Notes: a model not told the origin generated them from the letters alone. Shown: positions 20,900 to 31,435, counted from the first letter of the stretch. The stretch: 64,000 nt of DNA from Neoceratodus forsteri (GCA_016271365.2 CM057451.1:494687501-494751500); one strand, 5' to 3'. Translations and numbers: made by a program.

Positions 20900-23800
20900 A
20901 ACTTACACTTAAATGGGCCTAATTTTGGTTCAGTAAAGGTGTCACTGTATAAGGAGTTAAGCCAAGATGGGGCTCTATAGGCAAATGACCTCTGATCTTG
21001 CGCAGTGCGACATAGGGGGACTAGAAAGGGCTAGCTATCTGACCCTCTCATGTGGTGAGGGTTACAAGAGAGGCTTAGAAACTTCTGCACCCCCTGTGGC
21101 ATGAGCCCAAGGCTAGATTTTGTAGCTAATAGGCAGATTTGGTATTTGAACCTACCTTTCAGGTGGGGCCACCCTGTCTGTAAATAGAGATCATACGTAT
21201 GTGTGAGTCAGTGTGAATCAATGAAGAGCCTGTAGGCTTTATTTAGCACTGTTGAGACACACCTTAGAGACGTATCAGTTAGCAGTACCATAGACTACCA
21301 GTCCTTAATCAATAACGGAGATGATTGAGCTATGAAAATCTGCTCTTAGGGCCTCAGTGGTCAAGCAATGTTTGTGTCTATGCAGTAGCCCAATACGTGT
21401 GTTGACTGCTTTGGCAACATTTTCAATGTGCTGCGTGTATGACAGAGTGCTGTCAATGGTGACCCCAAGATACTTGAAATGCTGTACCTGTTCAAGGGAG
21501 ATGCTCGCATTAATCCAAATTGTTAGCTGGTGGGCTTTATGTTTGTTGCGGGAACTACTGAATAACCTGACTTAGTTTTTTTTGTAGTTTAACTATAGTT
21601 TGTGCCTACTAAACCAAGCCTCAACACGCAAGAAGTTTAGTTGAAGTTGGTTCTCAAGCAACAAGGGAGCGGGGTTACTGGTCAAAATTACGGCACCATC
21701 CACATATAGGAGGATCTTATCAGGACATGAGAGGGGGAGACTGTTTAAAAAGAGGCTGAACAAGCTGGACCAGTGGTGCTGAGGGCTGAGGCACTGGTTG
21801 CCTTACCATGCGCCATGCCAGCAACCATGTGTTCGGGAATAAGCATGGGTTATTGGGGGTCAGCAGGGGAGGAGAAGGATCAAGCATCTGTAGGACTGCT
21901 CTCCTTCTCTGGGGAAGGGGGTCTACAACAGTTGGCGCCTGATTGCCCTCTGGCAGAGGTTGGAGGGCTAGGCACTGCGCTGTAAATCTGGGAGGAATTG
22001 GAGGTAGATGCCAGGAGGGAGCGTGAGCGGATGCGTGTGTACTCCCCTCCACCTGCATCATTGCATGCCTCTGCTCCTGGTAGAAAATGCAGAAAAAGAA
22101 AGTCCTCTTGGTCAGGCAGCTGGATGGCCATCCTGCGGTGCACTGGCTCTGGGGGAAGTTGCCTGACTGGATCCGGATAATGTGGGCGAGTGAAGGGGCT
22201 CCCTACCACCCCGCTGCAGGGGATAAGCCACAGAGGAACAGGCAAGGACTCTAATGGAGCCTGGGTGGTGTCAGACAGTGGCTGGAGTTCTTAAAAGGTT
22301 GCCAGGAATGGAAGCAGACCAGGTAGGGACAAGCAGAAAGAGATAGCAAAAAAGAGGCTGAACAGGAGGGGGCAAAGTACAGACCCTTCCAGGACACCTG
22401 ATTGTACTGATTGTCTATCTAAGAGGACATCAGATATCTTCAACTGTTGCACTCTGTTCTCAAGATAGCTATTGAACCAACCCGTTGCTTCACTTCAGAA
22501 CCCTGTGCTGGAAAGTTGGTCAAGTAGAAGAGAGTGATTGACCATATCAAAGGCATTAGTGTGGTCTATAAAAGTCACCCCTACCAATTGGTCTTGGTCA
22601 AGTGAACTGTGGATTAAACCAGTGAATTCAACCAGCACTGAGGTGGTACTGTATCCTTTTCTGAACCCATGCTGCTGGGGCATGGGATCTGGTATTTCTC
22701 CAGGTATTCAATCAGCTGGTCAGACACTATGTGCTCAAGAACTTTGGAAAGGGGGGGATGGATACTGGCCTACAGTTCGAATGCAGAGTCCTATCACTGC
22801 TTTTATGAGCAGGGGTAACCATGGCAGATTTCCACTTCAAGGGGAATTAAGCTAACCTTGGTGACAGATTCATAATTTTAGTAAGCGGTGTTAAGATTTC
22901 ATCCAGGGTTAGGGCAATTAGGTTGAGATCAAGCATGTCACCACTGTACCTGGATTTCCTAGAACCCTATATATGTATTTACTGGCCTCAGGTTCTGAGA
23001 TGGTTTTGAAATAGAATGGGGGGAGGTGCCTCAGTGGTTGGTCTTCCCACCCTATAGGGTTCAAGTTAGAATTCTCAAAGAAATCAGGAGGAAGGACACT
23101 GCTAAGTTCAATGAAGGTGTTATTAAATGTGTTGCCAGTACCCTTTGGGTCATGTGTGGTAGTGCCATCGACATTGAGCATGGTTGGAGCCATTTTGGGG
23201 TCTTTTCCAGAGATATCCTTGACATTGCTCCAAATTTTCCTGCCATCTCCCCAGGAGTTGATGAACATCTTCTTGTAGTACCGGATGGCCCCAGTGTAGG
23301 AGTTCCTTGCTCTTTTGTAGTTTTGAATGTCCGCCTGTCTGCTAGTGGCTCTTGCCCATTGCCACAGATGGTCCCTTGATTTCATAAGGTCAATGAGTGC
23401 CGATGTGATCCATGGTTTACTGCTGCCCATAACCTTTCTTTTTTTAAGGGGGCATGGATGTCACAGGCATCATTAAAGCAGTAAATGAAGTGGTCTAGTG
23501 TTGTGTCAACATCAGTCACAGCATCGATTGGTGACCAGTCTTGTTTTCATAGGTGTGACTTTAGTGGTTCAAGGTGCCCAAGAGTGAGGCCTACTTAGAA
23601 TAGTTTTGGGTGGGGGGGTTGTGGATTTGTTAGACCAGCTGCATATGATGGAAGAGTGGACACTGACTGCATCCGGGAGGACAGTCATATTCGAGATGTG
23701 CTCAGGACGATTAGAAAGTATTTAGTCCAGGAGTGTACTTGTGCCTGTTCTATGATTCAGTCTGGTGGGGTGATCCACTAACTGGGTAAAACACACGGCA

Positions 23801-24014
23801 GAGACAGCATCCCTGTATGGGCCAGCTTCAGGGGACAGCCAATTAACAATGAAATCCCTTAACATGACTATCCCAGAGTTGTGTTACATGTTGGTACAGT
23901 AGTCCAGGACATCATGAAAGCCAGCAGCCTGCTCTTTGGGTGGAATATAAACCAATGCCACTGTAAGGGCTTTATTGTGTGCACCTAACAGCACTTTAAT
24001 GGCTAGTGCATGAA
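20900..24014 (-). pseudogene. L2-like ORF2: endonuclease C-terminal half, RT and thumb
   Basis: Endonuclease: VALVYIPPKEQ, then a diverged catalytic block (LRDFIVNW in place of GDFN), QLVDHPTRLNH, and DAVSVHSSI in place of SDH (24,014-23,640). Linker and RT: KPWITSALIDLMKSRD (23,420), MPQQHGFRKGYSTTSVLV and TNAFDMVNHSLLLDQL (22,680-22,500), SGVLEGSVLCPLLFSLF up to the insert. After it come LYVDGAVILTSNPA, where the second Asp of YxDD is Gly, then FKYLGVTIDSTLSYTQHIENV (21,480-21,420). Missing catalytic residues plus stops make it long dead. Confidence 0.8.
21763..22348. mobile_element. 586-bp insertion of unknown type with 16-bp target duplication
   Basis: Identical AAAAAGAGGCTGAACA at 21,747-21,762 and 22,349-22,364 flank this segment. 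That sequence is itself L2-like RT coding sequence (CSASF/LFSLF region), and removing one copy plus the insert joins LLFSLF to LNSLPLS in the expected RT order. A 16-bp duplication suggests target-primed retrotransposition, yet neither end has poly(A) or an octamer tail and no terminal inverted repeat is visible. It holds a 121-codon Pro/Ser-rich minus-strand ORF (21,880-22,245) with no known motif. Confidence 0.75.
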
Positions 24015-24034
24015 CAGGGACAATGGTTTTCCGT
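24007..24034 (+). repeat. hAT-type duplication (inverted) and second terminus
   Basis: TGCATGAA (24,007-24,014), then CAGGGACAATGGTTTTCCG from 24,015. It pairs with 9971-9998 as described there. On the plus strand both termini point rightward, whereas termini of one intact element must point toward each other. Confidence 0.7.
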
Positions 24035-24947
24035 TTTTACCGGTAACACCGGTAAAAATCAAGGAATCCTACTTGGTTTGCGGATTTTGAATTCTTGTAC
24101 CGGTGCCTCATGGAAATTGCATTTCACTGCACAGAATCCCTAGGATTTCAGCATATTTTTTTATTTTCTCTTTCTCTGCCCCCTTCTCACAGCATCAGTC
24201 TCCACTTTTCAGAGATCCCTAGGCTGAGTATACCTTAGCTTCACCCCAGGTAATGCTCAGGAGCTCTTGTGAGCCTACACCCATCCTGCCTAGGCTGTAC
24301 CCCCCAGGTGGGAAGGGAGGGGACCCCAGGTCACCCCCTCCACAGTCCTTTAATGTGTGCCAGGCAGCCCAGTGGATCCCTCATGGAAACTGGTTATGAA
24401 GTCAGGGGCAGCTGGGTTCCTTCTACCAGTAGCCGATGTGCGGTGATTGTTACTGGTTTTCTGGTCTCTGTCCCTGAGGGCACCAACACTCGAGGGGTTC
24501 CAAGGAAGTAGGGCACATAGAGACATGCCGCTATTCCAGATCCTGGCTAGCTTTCTCTCTTTCCAAATGCTCTGCAGCCTCATTGCACCACCACCTGTGG
24601 TCACCAAGGTGGCAGTAAAGCAGCAGGACCTGCAAGCCACCATTCCCAGAGGGAGAGAGCAGCCCCCAGGTGCTCAATCCTACTCCCTTGGCCAGGTCTC
24701 TAGCAACCCAAATTCACTTCTGATCCTGAGTCCCTGGCATTACAAGCAGTAGTGCTACCTCAGGCTATTTACAGTGCTCTGTCAATTATACACCCACATT
24801 GGTGTAAGAAAACATAAGCAGATGGAGAGGGAAATAATTCAGTTTTAGTAAAATGTTGCAGTGTTCAATGTTCATAATTTTCACTGTGGGTAATGTGCAC
24901 TATTATTGAAATCATATATCAAAACATTATATATGGGTGTTATGGCT
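24035..24947. other. Probable remainder of the hAT element and unassigned flank
   Basis: Begins with ACCGGTAACACCGGT (24,039-24,053), a subterminal palindrome. Beyond about 24,250 there are GC-richer sequences with short ORFs and no known motif. Confidence 0.35.
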
Positions 24948-25145
24948 GGCAGTATAGCCTAGTGGTTAGAATAACAAGCAGTGATCGAACTGAGTACATT
25001 TAGAAGACTTGGGTTTGATTCCCACAACCTCCACTTGCATACTGTGTGACTCTGAGCAAGGCACTTAACCTCCACAGTGCTCCTGGGTCACCTCTGAAAA
25101 CAGGCAGTTTTGCCTAGTGGGTTTACCCAGTTTACAAAAATACCA
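24948..25145 (+). mobile_element. tRNA-derived CORE/MIR-like SINE
   Basis: GGCAGTATAGCCTAGTGGTTAG (box A, 24,948-24,969), then GGGTTTGATTCCC (box B, 25,011-25,023), then TGCATACTGTGTGACTCTGAG with CACTTAACC, the MIR-like core. Head and core match the minus-strand copy at 20,041-20,238. The tail holds a small stem-loop AGGCA-GTTT-TGCCT (25,102-25,115) before the A-rich end. Transcribed by RNA polymerase III; mobilised by an L2-type LINE if the tail similarity is meaningful. Confidence 0.88.
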
Positions 25146-25485
25146 ATATATGTTTACTACATGATACAGTAGTCAGGGTACCATGTAATTTATCCGAGTT
25201 GTACTTGGGCTGCAATGATGTTGTATAGGTAAATATAAATGTTCAGATACATTTTGCATTTTATAAGCTTGTTTTCAGACTTTAGTCAGGTTTTTATTGT
25301 ATTTTTTTGCATATGAACATCTAGGATATATATTGCTAAGTGCAGGATCACTGTTAACAACTAGTTTATTCAAGTTTATAATCAGCACGGCCATCCAAAC
25401 TCCTCAGTTGTTTGATTGAAAGTGAGTCTGAATGAAAGTATGTTCACAAGGCACAAGCTGCCTTACTACTTATTTAGGTGAATGG
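25146..25485. other. Spacer with no recognisable feature
   Basis: AT-rich, no motif seen. Confidence 0.4.
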
Positions 25486-25562
25486 GGTAGAAACATAGAA
25501 ACATAGAATTTGACGGCCCACCTAGTCTGCCCATTTCATCATTTGCACCTTCTCTCCCACCT
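25486..25562 (-). mobile_element. CR1 3'-end fragment
   Basis: GAAACATAGAAACATAGAAT, then TTGACGGCCCACCTAGTCTGCCCATTTC, matches the 3' end of CR1 copy 4 (38,718-38,790). Read on the minus strand it ends in ATTCTATG/TTTCTATG octamers. Only about 75 bp are retained. Confidence 0.85.
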
Positions 25563-25815
25563 GTTGTGTCAGTCTCCGTGACAACAAAAAGTTTTCTGAC
25601 AGACAATCACCCTAAAGAGCTTCCTGTATATCCCAGGCATGGCAGGGGTCAGAACAGACACATGTGTCTGGGACTTCATGCTTATGGAGGGATCAGAAGC
25701 CATCCTCTAGGTAGCCAGCAGGTGTTTTTCCATTTTTGTGGGAGCGTGACAGGCCACATGATGTCAAGACACAAATTGACGTCCATCAAGCTCTCTTCCG
25801 CAATGGCTATGGTAA

Positions 25816-25874
25816 AAGGCAGTCTAGATATGTGAATGAATGAATTCACATTCATTCCATATCTGGACTGCCTT
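25816..25874. repeat. Perfect-to-near-perfect hairpin (~25-bp arms)
   Basis: AAGGCAGTCTAGATATG and its near-complement CATATCTGGACTGCCTT enclose GAATGAATGAATTCACATTCATTC, itself self-complementary. Two mismatches in about 27 bp. Could be a palindromic MITE core; no flanking duplication identified. Confidence 0.8.
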
Positions 25875-26074
25875 AGAGAGTGGCTGCACACCATTGGCTC
25901 ATGCTCTGAACCAATGGGTGCAGCCCTTCTGAGCTGTCAGTCGGCAGGCGGCGGGTGGCAGGCAGGTGGGTGCTGCCGCCGCCGTTGACGAGGGAGCAGG
26001 GTGGTGAGGCTCTGTGGGTGGGTGGGTGGGGGCCACTAGATCACCAGGGATACTGGACTTGGGGGTGGGTTTGA

Positions 26075-26440
26075 ACTTATGCCCGTGATCGGTTTGCGGG
26101 TCCACTGGACCACCAGGGATATTGGTCTTTTGGGGTTGCCATTATGCCCACGATCGGGCTAGTGGGGGTGTTTAATACATTATGCCCGCGATCGGGCTAG
26201 TGGGGGTTTCATACGCTATGCCCGCGATCGGGCTAGTCAGGGGGTTATTACGTTATGCCCACGATCAGGCTAGTCAGGGGTTGTTACATTATGCCTGCGA
26301 TCGGGCTAGTCGGGAGGGGGGGTTTCATATGTTATGCCTGTGATCGGGCTAGTGGGGGGTTAATACGTTATGCCTGTGATCGGGTTAGTCAGAGGGTGGG
26401 GGTTCACTTACTTTATGCCCACGATCGGGCTGCAGGGGGA
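26075..26440. repeat. CG-rich minisatellite with CGATCGGGCTAGT unit
   Basis: About nine copies of TTATGCCCGCGATCGGGCTAGT followed by a variable GGGGTT/ACG spacer. The unit is about 35-50 bp, and its core GCGATCG(G) is palindromic. CpG-rich against an AT-rich background. Some units show CpG-to-TpG changes (CTGTGATCGGG), as expected from methylated DNA. Confidence 0.88.
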
Positions 26441-26449
26441 ATTGGTCCC

Positions 26450-26841
26450 CAGTGGCTGCTGCCTGGCAGGGCGCCAGGTGCAAGTCACCGAGGATCAGCG
26501 CACCTGCATGCTAATGGCATGCAAATGGGGCCTTAATGAGATGCAAATGGCCCCCCGTGCGCCTTGCATACATTATGGCCCCATTTACATGTCACCTTTT
26601 GAATGTCGCAGATTTGAGCATGGCGCAAACCGCATCTGAATGCTCCACTCTGACCACTTGCGGTGGTGCAAGTTCCACTGCATCATGCACAGTGGCTGTG
26701 GCCAGGGGGCGATATTCAGAGGAGTTGCTCAATAGCGCAACTCCATTGAATATCACCCTGGCCACACCCCAGCGCAACTTTTTTGAGCAGCGCAAGGGCT
26801 TGCGCCACAGAATGGGGCAGTTTGAATATTTGGCCCATCAT
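26450..26841. mobile_element. Probable Harbinger-like MITE, right part
   Basis: Ends CAGTTTGAATATTTGGCCC at 26,841, the reverse complement of a GGGCCAAATATTCAAA terminus. Inside is a hairpin, GATATTCAGAGGAGTTGC/GCAACTCCATTGAATATC (about 26,710-26,755). The left end cannot be placed because the minisatellite adjoins. Confidence 0.4.
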
Positions 26842-26990
26842 GTTACTGTGCCTTTAAATGCTTCACATTAATATCAACACTTCAACCTCTAAGCATTCAT
26901 TCCTGTTTCATCTACAGCCATTTTTCTGTTGTTGTACTTATCATTTACTTCACTTACAAAACACTGTTTACATTTTATACTGTATTACAT
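26842..26990. repeat. Direct repeat, copy 1 (partner 30,922-31,070)
   Basis: ATCATGTTACTGTGCCTTTA, the following AATGCTTCACATTAA, and about 100 further bases recur at 30,922 with few differences. Together with 27,232-27,410 it belongs to a unit that reappears, partly inverted, around 31 kb. Confidence 0.85.
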
Positions 26991-27231
26991 ATTGACATGA
27001 TTTCATTTTAACATTTTAATTATTTTTTACTTTAAATAACTTTTCAAAAACATTTTAATATGTTGCCTTGTCTCTCAGTGCCTTTTAAGTTACATTCAAA
27101 GTACATGCTATCATCATTACTTTTACCCTCTTTCTACTCTGTTTAAACATGTTTGACCTTGGTGGCCTACAAAAAAGCATTTCTATTAACTTTGCCATTT
27201 CCAGTTACCCACTTGCTTTCTTAGCTGTGAC

Positions 27232-28430
27232 ATACCTTACCTTGGAACACTTTCAAATTCAGAATGCTGCATCTTTTTTTTTTATCTTTACCTTTGTTTC
27301 TGTGGATTTCAATGTGGATTCTTTGATTCATCTTTCTACTAAATACTATCTTTTTAATTTACTTCCCCTTTTTATGATTAAGTAATGTTTTTCTTACCAT
27401 TTTACTTAATCCCCTGCTGCTCAAATTAACAATTGGAATTTGGTCCTCACTTAACTGGTTTTGTTCCTGGATCCTATTGTTTTGCCTGACATTCCACCTT
27501 GTCCTCCTCCAAGATCCCCTCATCCTCTGCCCATTGTTCCTGATGGAGACCCTCCTTCCTCTGTTACTCTGAATGTTACCGTCTTGTTTCTCAAGTCGTA
27601 ATGGCCCTCCTGTTCTGGATCTCCCGTATTCTGGTCTTATGTTCTGGGACCTGACTACAAAAGATTGTTGCTGTAGTTTGTTTTTGCATGTTCCTGCTAT
27701 AGCTTGTTTCACTATCTGGTGATGTATCTGTACTATATCCCCCTCTTGTTCCTGTTTGTTTAGGTGCAATTTTTTATAGGTGTAGACCCTGTCATCTCTG
27801 TAATCATTTGTGTCGCTCTGAAACTTTTTTATTTTAATTTTTTTAATTCTCTCCTTATATTCTTTTAACTTTGCTTTAATGTGATCTAGGTTTTTTCAAT
27901 TCTTCCGTTTGTAGGTTTAATTTTAACATTTCTTCAACTTGTTTTGCTTCTTCACTAATTTTCTGTCTCTTGTCAATTACTGCTTCAATTAAAGCATACA
28001 TCATATATACACTTGCTTGATAATGGATTCCATCCCATTTCAGGTTTAATTTTGTAGAATTAATCCCCAAGTTTGGTTCTGTGACTATTCTAAGGCCTCT
28101 GTGGATCAGATTATGTTCAATGTACTGTGTCAATGTCAGGCCATACCACTCAAGGTGGCAAGCTTTGAATTTTAAATTCTCTATTTTAAAATCTAGTTGT
28201 TTAGCATTATCTCCCATTTGACTGCTCAAGTCTCTGGTGCCCCTCGTGGTCGAAAATAGTTGCTTTCTTGTTTCATCATCAAAGGTTGTGAAATTCAAAG
28301 TATTGAGTAAACTATCGCCTGTATTAGTAAATGCATTTGTACCAGGTCCTGCCATGTTATAATCCTTTACTGGAAGCAGTACACCACTCGAGGAACAATA
28401 CATTATTAACACTTTAACCACTCAAACCTG
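27232..28430 (-). pseudogene. Penelope-like element ORF, N-terminal region upstream of RT
   Basis: Minus strand. The frame from 28,421 encodes a helical, Lys/Glu-rich region (KLNLKWDGIHYQASVYM, then EEAKQVEEMLKLNLQ). After a frameshift at about 27,880 it continues DHIKAKLKEYKERIKK, KKFQSDTNDYRDDRVYTY, and finally QIPIVNLSSRGLSKM. K-F-x-x-D-x-x-D-Y and the V-N-L-S-S-R-x-L-S block are typical of the region just before the RT in PLEs of the Neptune/Poseidon type. The RT is missing: after 27,360 the strand enters the repeat shared with 31,229-31,430. Confidence 0.72.
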
Positions 28431-28439
28431 AGTTTTCAA

Positions 28440-29615
28440 ATATTTTCTTATTTTCTTTTTTCTATTTTCGTCACTTTTCAGTGCCCACAAGATGGTCTGC
28501 TTGTCCTCAAAGCAGGCCCAAAGTAACTCCAAATGTTCATAGTTTTTGTGAGTAATGAATCAAAACAGTTCTTGCTGTATCCCTGAGGTGTTAAATATCC
28601 TTTTTTGCTTGGTTGTGGGGTACTTTAAACAATACTCAAGGAATCAAAATGTTCCCTTTTCATCTGTTTATTCTTTTTCAATTAACCATCCCAATGTTTT
28701 GCACATTTTATTGTGCTTTTTCAAGGGCTTCCTGGATAATTTCTACAAATATAAATTTCATTTTTTAGTATCATATTAAAGTTTTTTTCATTTAATTATT
28801 TCATATCATCTAACTGACTGGTACACTTACTTCACTTCTTATTCCATTTCCTCCAGTACTATCCTTCTGTTTGATTTCAGATTTTTCATTAAATCTGCAC
28901 AGAGACATACATTTTGTTATAATCTCACTTTATTAACATTCTCTTACTAACTTCCTTATGCCACTTAATTGTAATCCCCAGAGGGCGCTACCCTTAGGGC
29001 TACTACCCCTGTCTGCCTCCAGAGGCAGGTTGAGGGGCCCAGATCCATTGATGGGTGCCTCCACCCAGAGGTCGGGGTTAGCGCAGTTAAGACTACCATG
29101 GTTACAGCCCTCTGAGCTACTGCAACCCCCCCCCTTCGTCCCACTAGTGACTCACATTGGATACCAACAATTCTTTTCACCAGTACACTTACCCCACAGA
29201 AAATCTAATCCAGTCCCCTTTGGGGACCCCCCTGCAAAGTAAGGCACAGTTATGTTGCAATCACCAAGCAGCAGTTCACCATTAATGTACACAATAGCCA
29301 GGATGTAGCTGTACAAAAACAATCTGATTTATTCAGGGGGGAAACAACAAGGACGGGGGACAATCAAGTTAATTAGCTTATCACTAGATTATCTACCTAG
29401 GGCTCTGTGCACAGGCTATCCCTACAAGTTACTGTCCCTGGGTACCCAAGCCCTAGTGGCTAGTCCAAACCGTGGCAGCTGGATGGAGCCCTTTCACACA
29501 GAGAAAAGAAAAAGTTAGTTAAACAGTCAGCAGTACAGTAATTCCATTTGGATCCAATGTGGCAATTCAACAGGGAGCGACCCTGATTTAGTACTCACGA
29601 CCTCCAGACAAGATA
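28440..29615. other. Region with no firm assignment
   Basis: AT-rich to about 28,960, then GC-richer with no coding motif. Short ORFs only. Confidence 0.35.
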
Positions 29616-29617
29616 GG

Positions 29618-29935
29618 GTCCTTCAACGTCAGCAGGGCTACTCCTGAGCTCCACGAGCCTCCTCACACATTTGTATGGTAAACAGCAAGAGGCAAAAGTT
29701 CTTTAATGGCAGCAGGAGTTAACTTGAGCTCCACGAGACTCCTCACACATTTATATGGCACACTGCAACAGGCAAAGTCCTTTAATGGCAGCAGGATTTA
29801 ACTTGAACTCCTCGAGCCTCCTCACACATTTATATGGTAAACAGCAACAGACAAAGTCCTTTAATGGCAGCAGGATTTAACTTGAGCTCCTCGAGCCTCC
29901 TCACACATTTATATGGTAAACAGCAACAGAGGGGT
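29618..29935. repeat. Tandem repeat, 79-80-bp unit, about 4 copies
   Basis: CTCCTCACACATTTATATGG recurs at about 29,657, 29,737, 29,816 and 29,895 (spacing 80, 79, 79). Units contain CTTTAATGGCAGCAGGATTT and GAGCTCCTCGAG. High identity between units suggests recent expansion. Confidence 0.9.
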
Positions 29936-30920
29936 ACCACACCAGGCAGCTGCTTCCAATGCTCCCACAAATTCACAGTCACTGAGATACTGCAACGGCA
30001 GCTTCCACTTGTCTTCGGACCGATCGCGATTCAGCAATTTTCTCCAGTCCTCCTTCAGGTCGAGCCTGGTGGGTAGCTGTACAGAGCACAGCCTCCTCTG
30101 ACCGCCCGCCGGCGGGTTTTGTCCGCTGGAGCTGAAAACACAAACGGCCGCTTCAGGCCTTCATGGACTTCCCGTGTGAACACTCTTCAGCGCAGAAGCA
30201 CACAGCTCCTCTCCTTTCACCAACCACAATGCATCTGGCTCTCCACAGCTTGGGGCACTCCTCTCCACTTGGGCGCGACCCGATCCAATTGGCTGGTTGA
30301 ACCTGCCAGTCACTTCCTCTGCCTCTCACTGGGGCAAAACAAGCGCCATGGCCCATAATACCTTTCCCAAAAACAAACAGCTCTTCTATTGGTCAGTCAA
30401 CTCTGTGGGGTTCTGAGGTACTGATTGGTCCAATTCCACAGTTCGGGACCAAAATGGAGGAAGCAATCAAAACTCTCTGTGCTGCAAAGCAAGGCAGGTT
30501 AGAACAACTATATTATCATCACTTCTACATGTTATTTCAGGCAACCATTCACATCCCTCTATTAGGGCTCTGACTACTAGCGGTGGCAGAAGGGAGTGCT
30601 TACTCTGCAGCCCGGGCGGGAGTCGAGCATCACCACACTTAAACCCCCTCCCATTTTAACTAATCCCGACTGCAACAGGCAGCCCTTAAAGGGACAGTAT
30701 ATGGAGGCCTTAAAAAAGCACTCCACGGACCCCCATTCCGGCTGCTTTATGCCGATTACCAACCAGGCATAGGGCACATTAAGAACCCCCATTTGCAAGG
30801 GGGTTACATAATGTTATGCAATTATTACATATTTTACTTAAAATTTTTCTCCTTGCCTCATTGAAATGCATTTCTATACACTTTACTGATTTCTATACCT
30901 TAAAATCAATTCTAACTACA
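29936..30920. other. Region with no firm assignment
   Basis: GC-richer DNA (CGGCCGC, CCGCCGGCGG at about 30,105-30,150) with no coding motif. Could be an LTR or other control region, but neither a terminal dinucleotide nor a primer site was found. Confidence 0.3.
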
Positions 30921-30921
30921 T

Positions 30922-31092
30922 ATCATGTTACTGTGCCTTTAAATGCTTCACATTAACATCAACACTTCAACCTCTAAGCTTTCATCCCTATTTCAACTAC
31001 AATCATTTTTCTGTTGTTGTATTTATCATTTACTTCACTTAGAAAACACTGTGGATTTATATTTGAATGCTTTGATACATCTTCCTAGTATG
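30922..31092. repeat. Direct repeat, copy 2, with internal deletion
   Basis: Matches 26,842-26,990, then jumps to sequence equivalent to about 27,300-27,340 (GTGGATTT then CTTTGAT-CATCTT), so it is a deleted copy of the unit at 26.8-27.4 kb. Confidence 0.8.
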
Positions 31093-31228
31093 TGAGAGGC
31101 TGTTGGCTGCAGGACAAGCAGTGATGACCTCACTTTTGAGGTCCTAATGGTGCTTAGCATATGAGTCCAAGAGGTAAAGTGGAAGTGACTTCCCACCATC
31201 TTGGAACCAGAGAAGGAACACTGTGATG

Positions 31229-31435
31229 ATGCAGTAAAAATGAAATGGTAAGAAAAACATTACTTAATCATAAAAAGTGGATGTAAATTAAAAAGATGGT
31301 ATTTAGTAGAAAGATGAATCAAAGCATCCAAATTTTAATCCACAGAAACAAATATAAAGATAAAAGATGCAGCAATCTGAATTTAAAGTGTTCCAAGATA
31401 AAGTATTTCACAACCAGTAAACATAAGTGCACCGA
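31229..31435 (+). pseudogene. PLE fragment, inverted copy of 27,232-27,410
   Basis: GGTAAGAAAAACATTACTTAATC and about 170 following bases match the reverse complement of 27,410-27,232 closely. In translation it gives VRKTLLNHKK and MVFSRKMNQSIQ, the same as the tail of the minus-strand PLE ORF, and continues a little into RT-proximal sequence (KDKRCSNLNLK). The two PLE pieces thus lie as inverted repeats 4 kb apart. Confidence 0.75.

Larger units (their letters stand above)
20239..24014 (-). mobile_element. L2-like LINE (copy B), second half, inverted relative to its 5' part
   Basis: On the minus strand it runs from the mid-endonuclease at 24,014 through RT and thumb to a 3' tail at 20,239. 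The tail reads AAATCCAAGATTTAAATAAATAAATAG, a (TAAA)n end typical of L2-type LINEs. A 586-bp insert (21,763-22,348) interrupts the RT. The 3' UTR (20,480-20,800) is a pyrimidine-rich degenerate repeat. The 5' part of the endonuclease lies on the plus strand at 9733-9978. The 5' junction at 24,014 coincides exactly with the hAT-type duplication. Confidence 0.82.

Noticed and set aside
24015..24034. Two independent hAT insertions at 9.98 and 24.01 kb
   Set aside because: Independent insertions would not share the same 8-bp target sequence and also leave complementary halves of one endonuclease frame.
19302..26841. One large Harbinger element bounded by GGGCCAGATATTCAAA and its complement
   Set aside because: The flanking 3-bp sequences do not match and an L2-like LINE plus SINEs lie between, so two separate MITE ends are more likely.
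27359..27769. Arg-rich 136-codon ORF as an RNA-binding host protein
   Set aside because: Its end carries the VNLSSRGLS block and its start follows the KFQSDTNDY block, both typical of the pre-RT region of Penelope-like elements.
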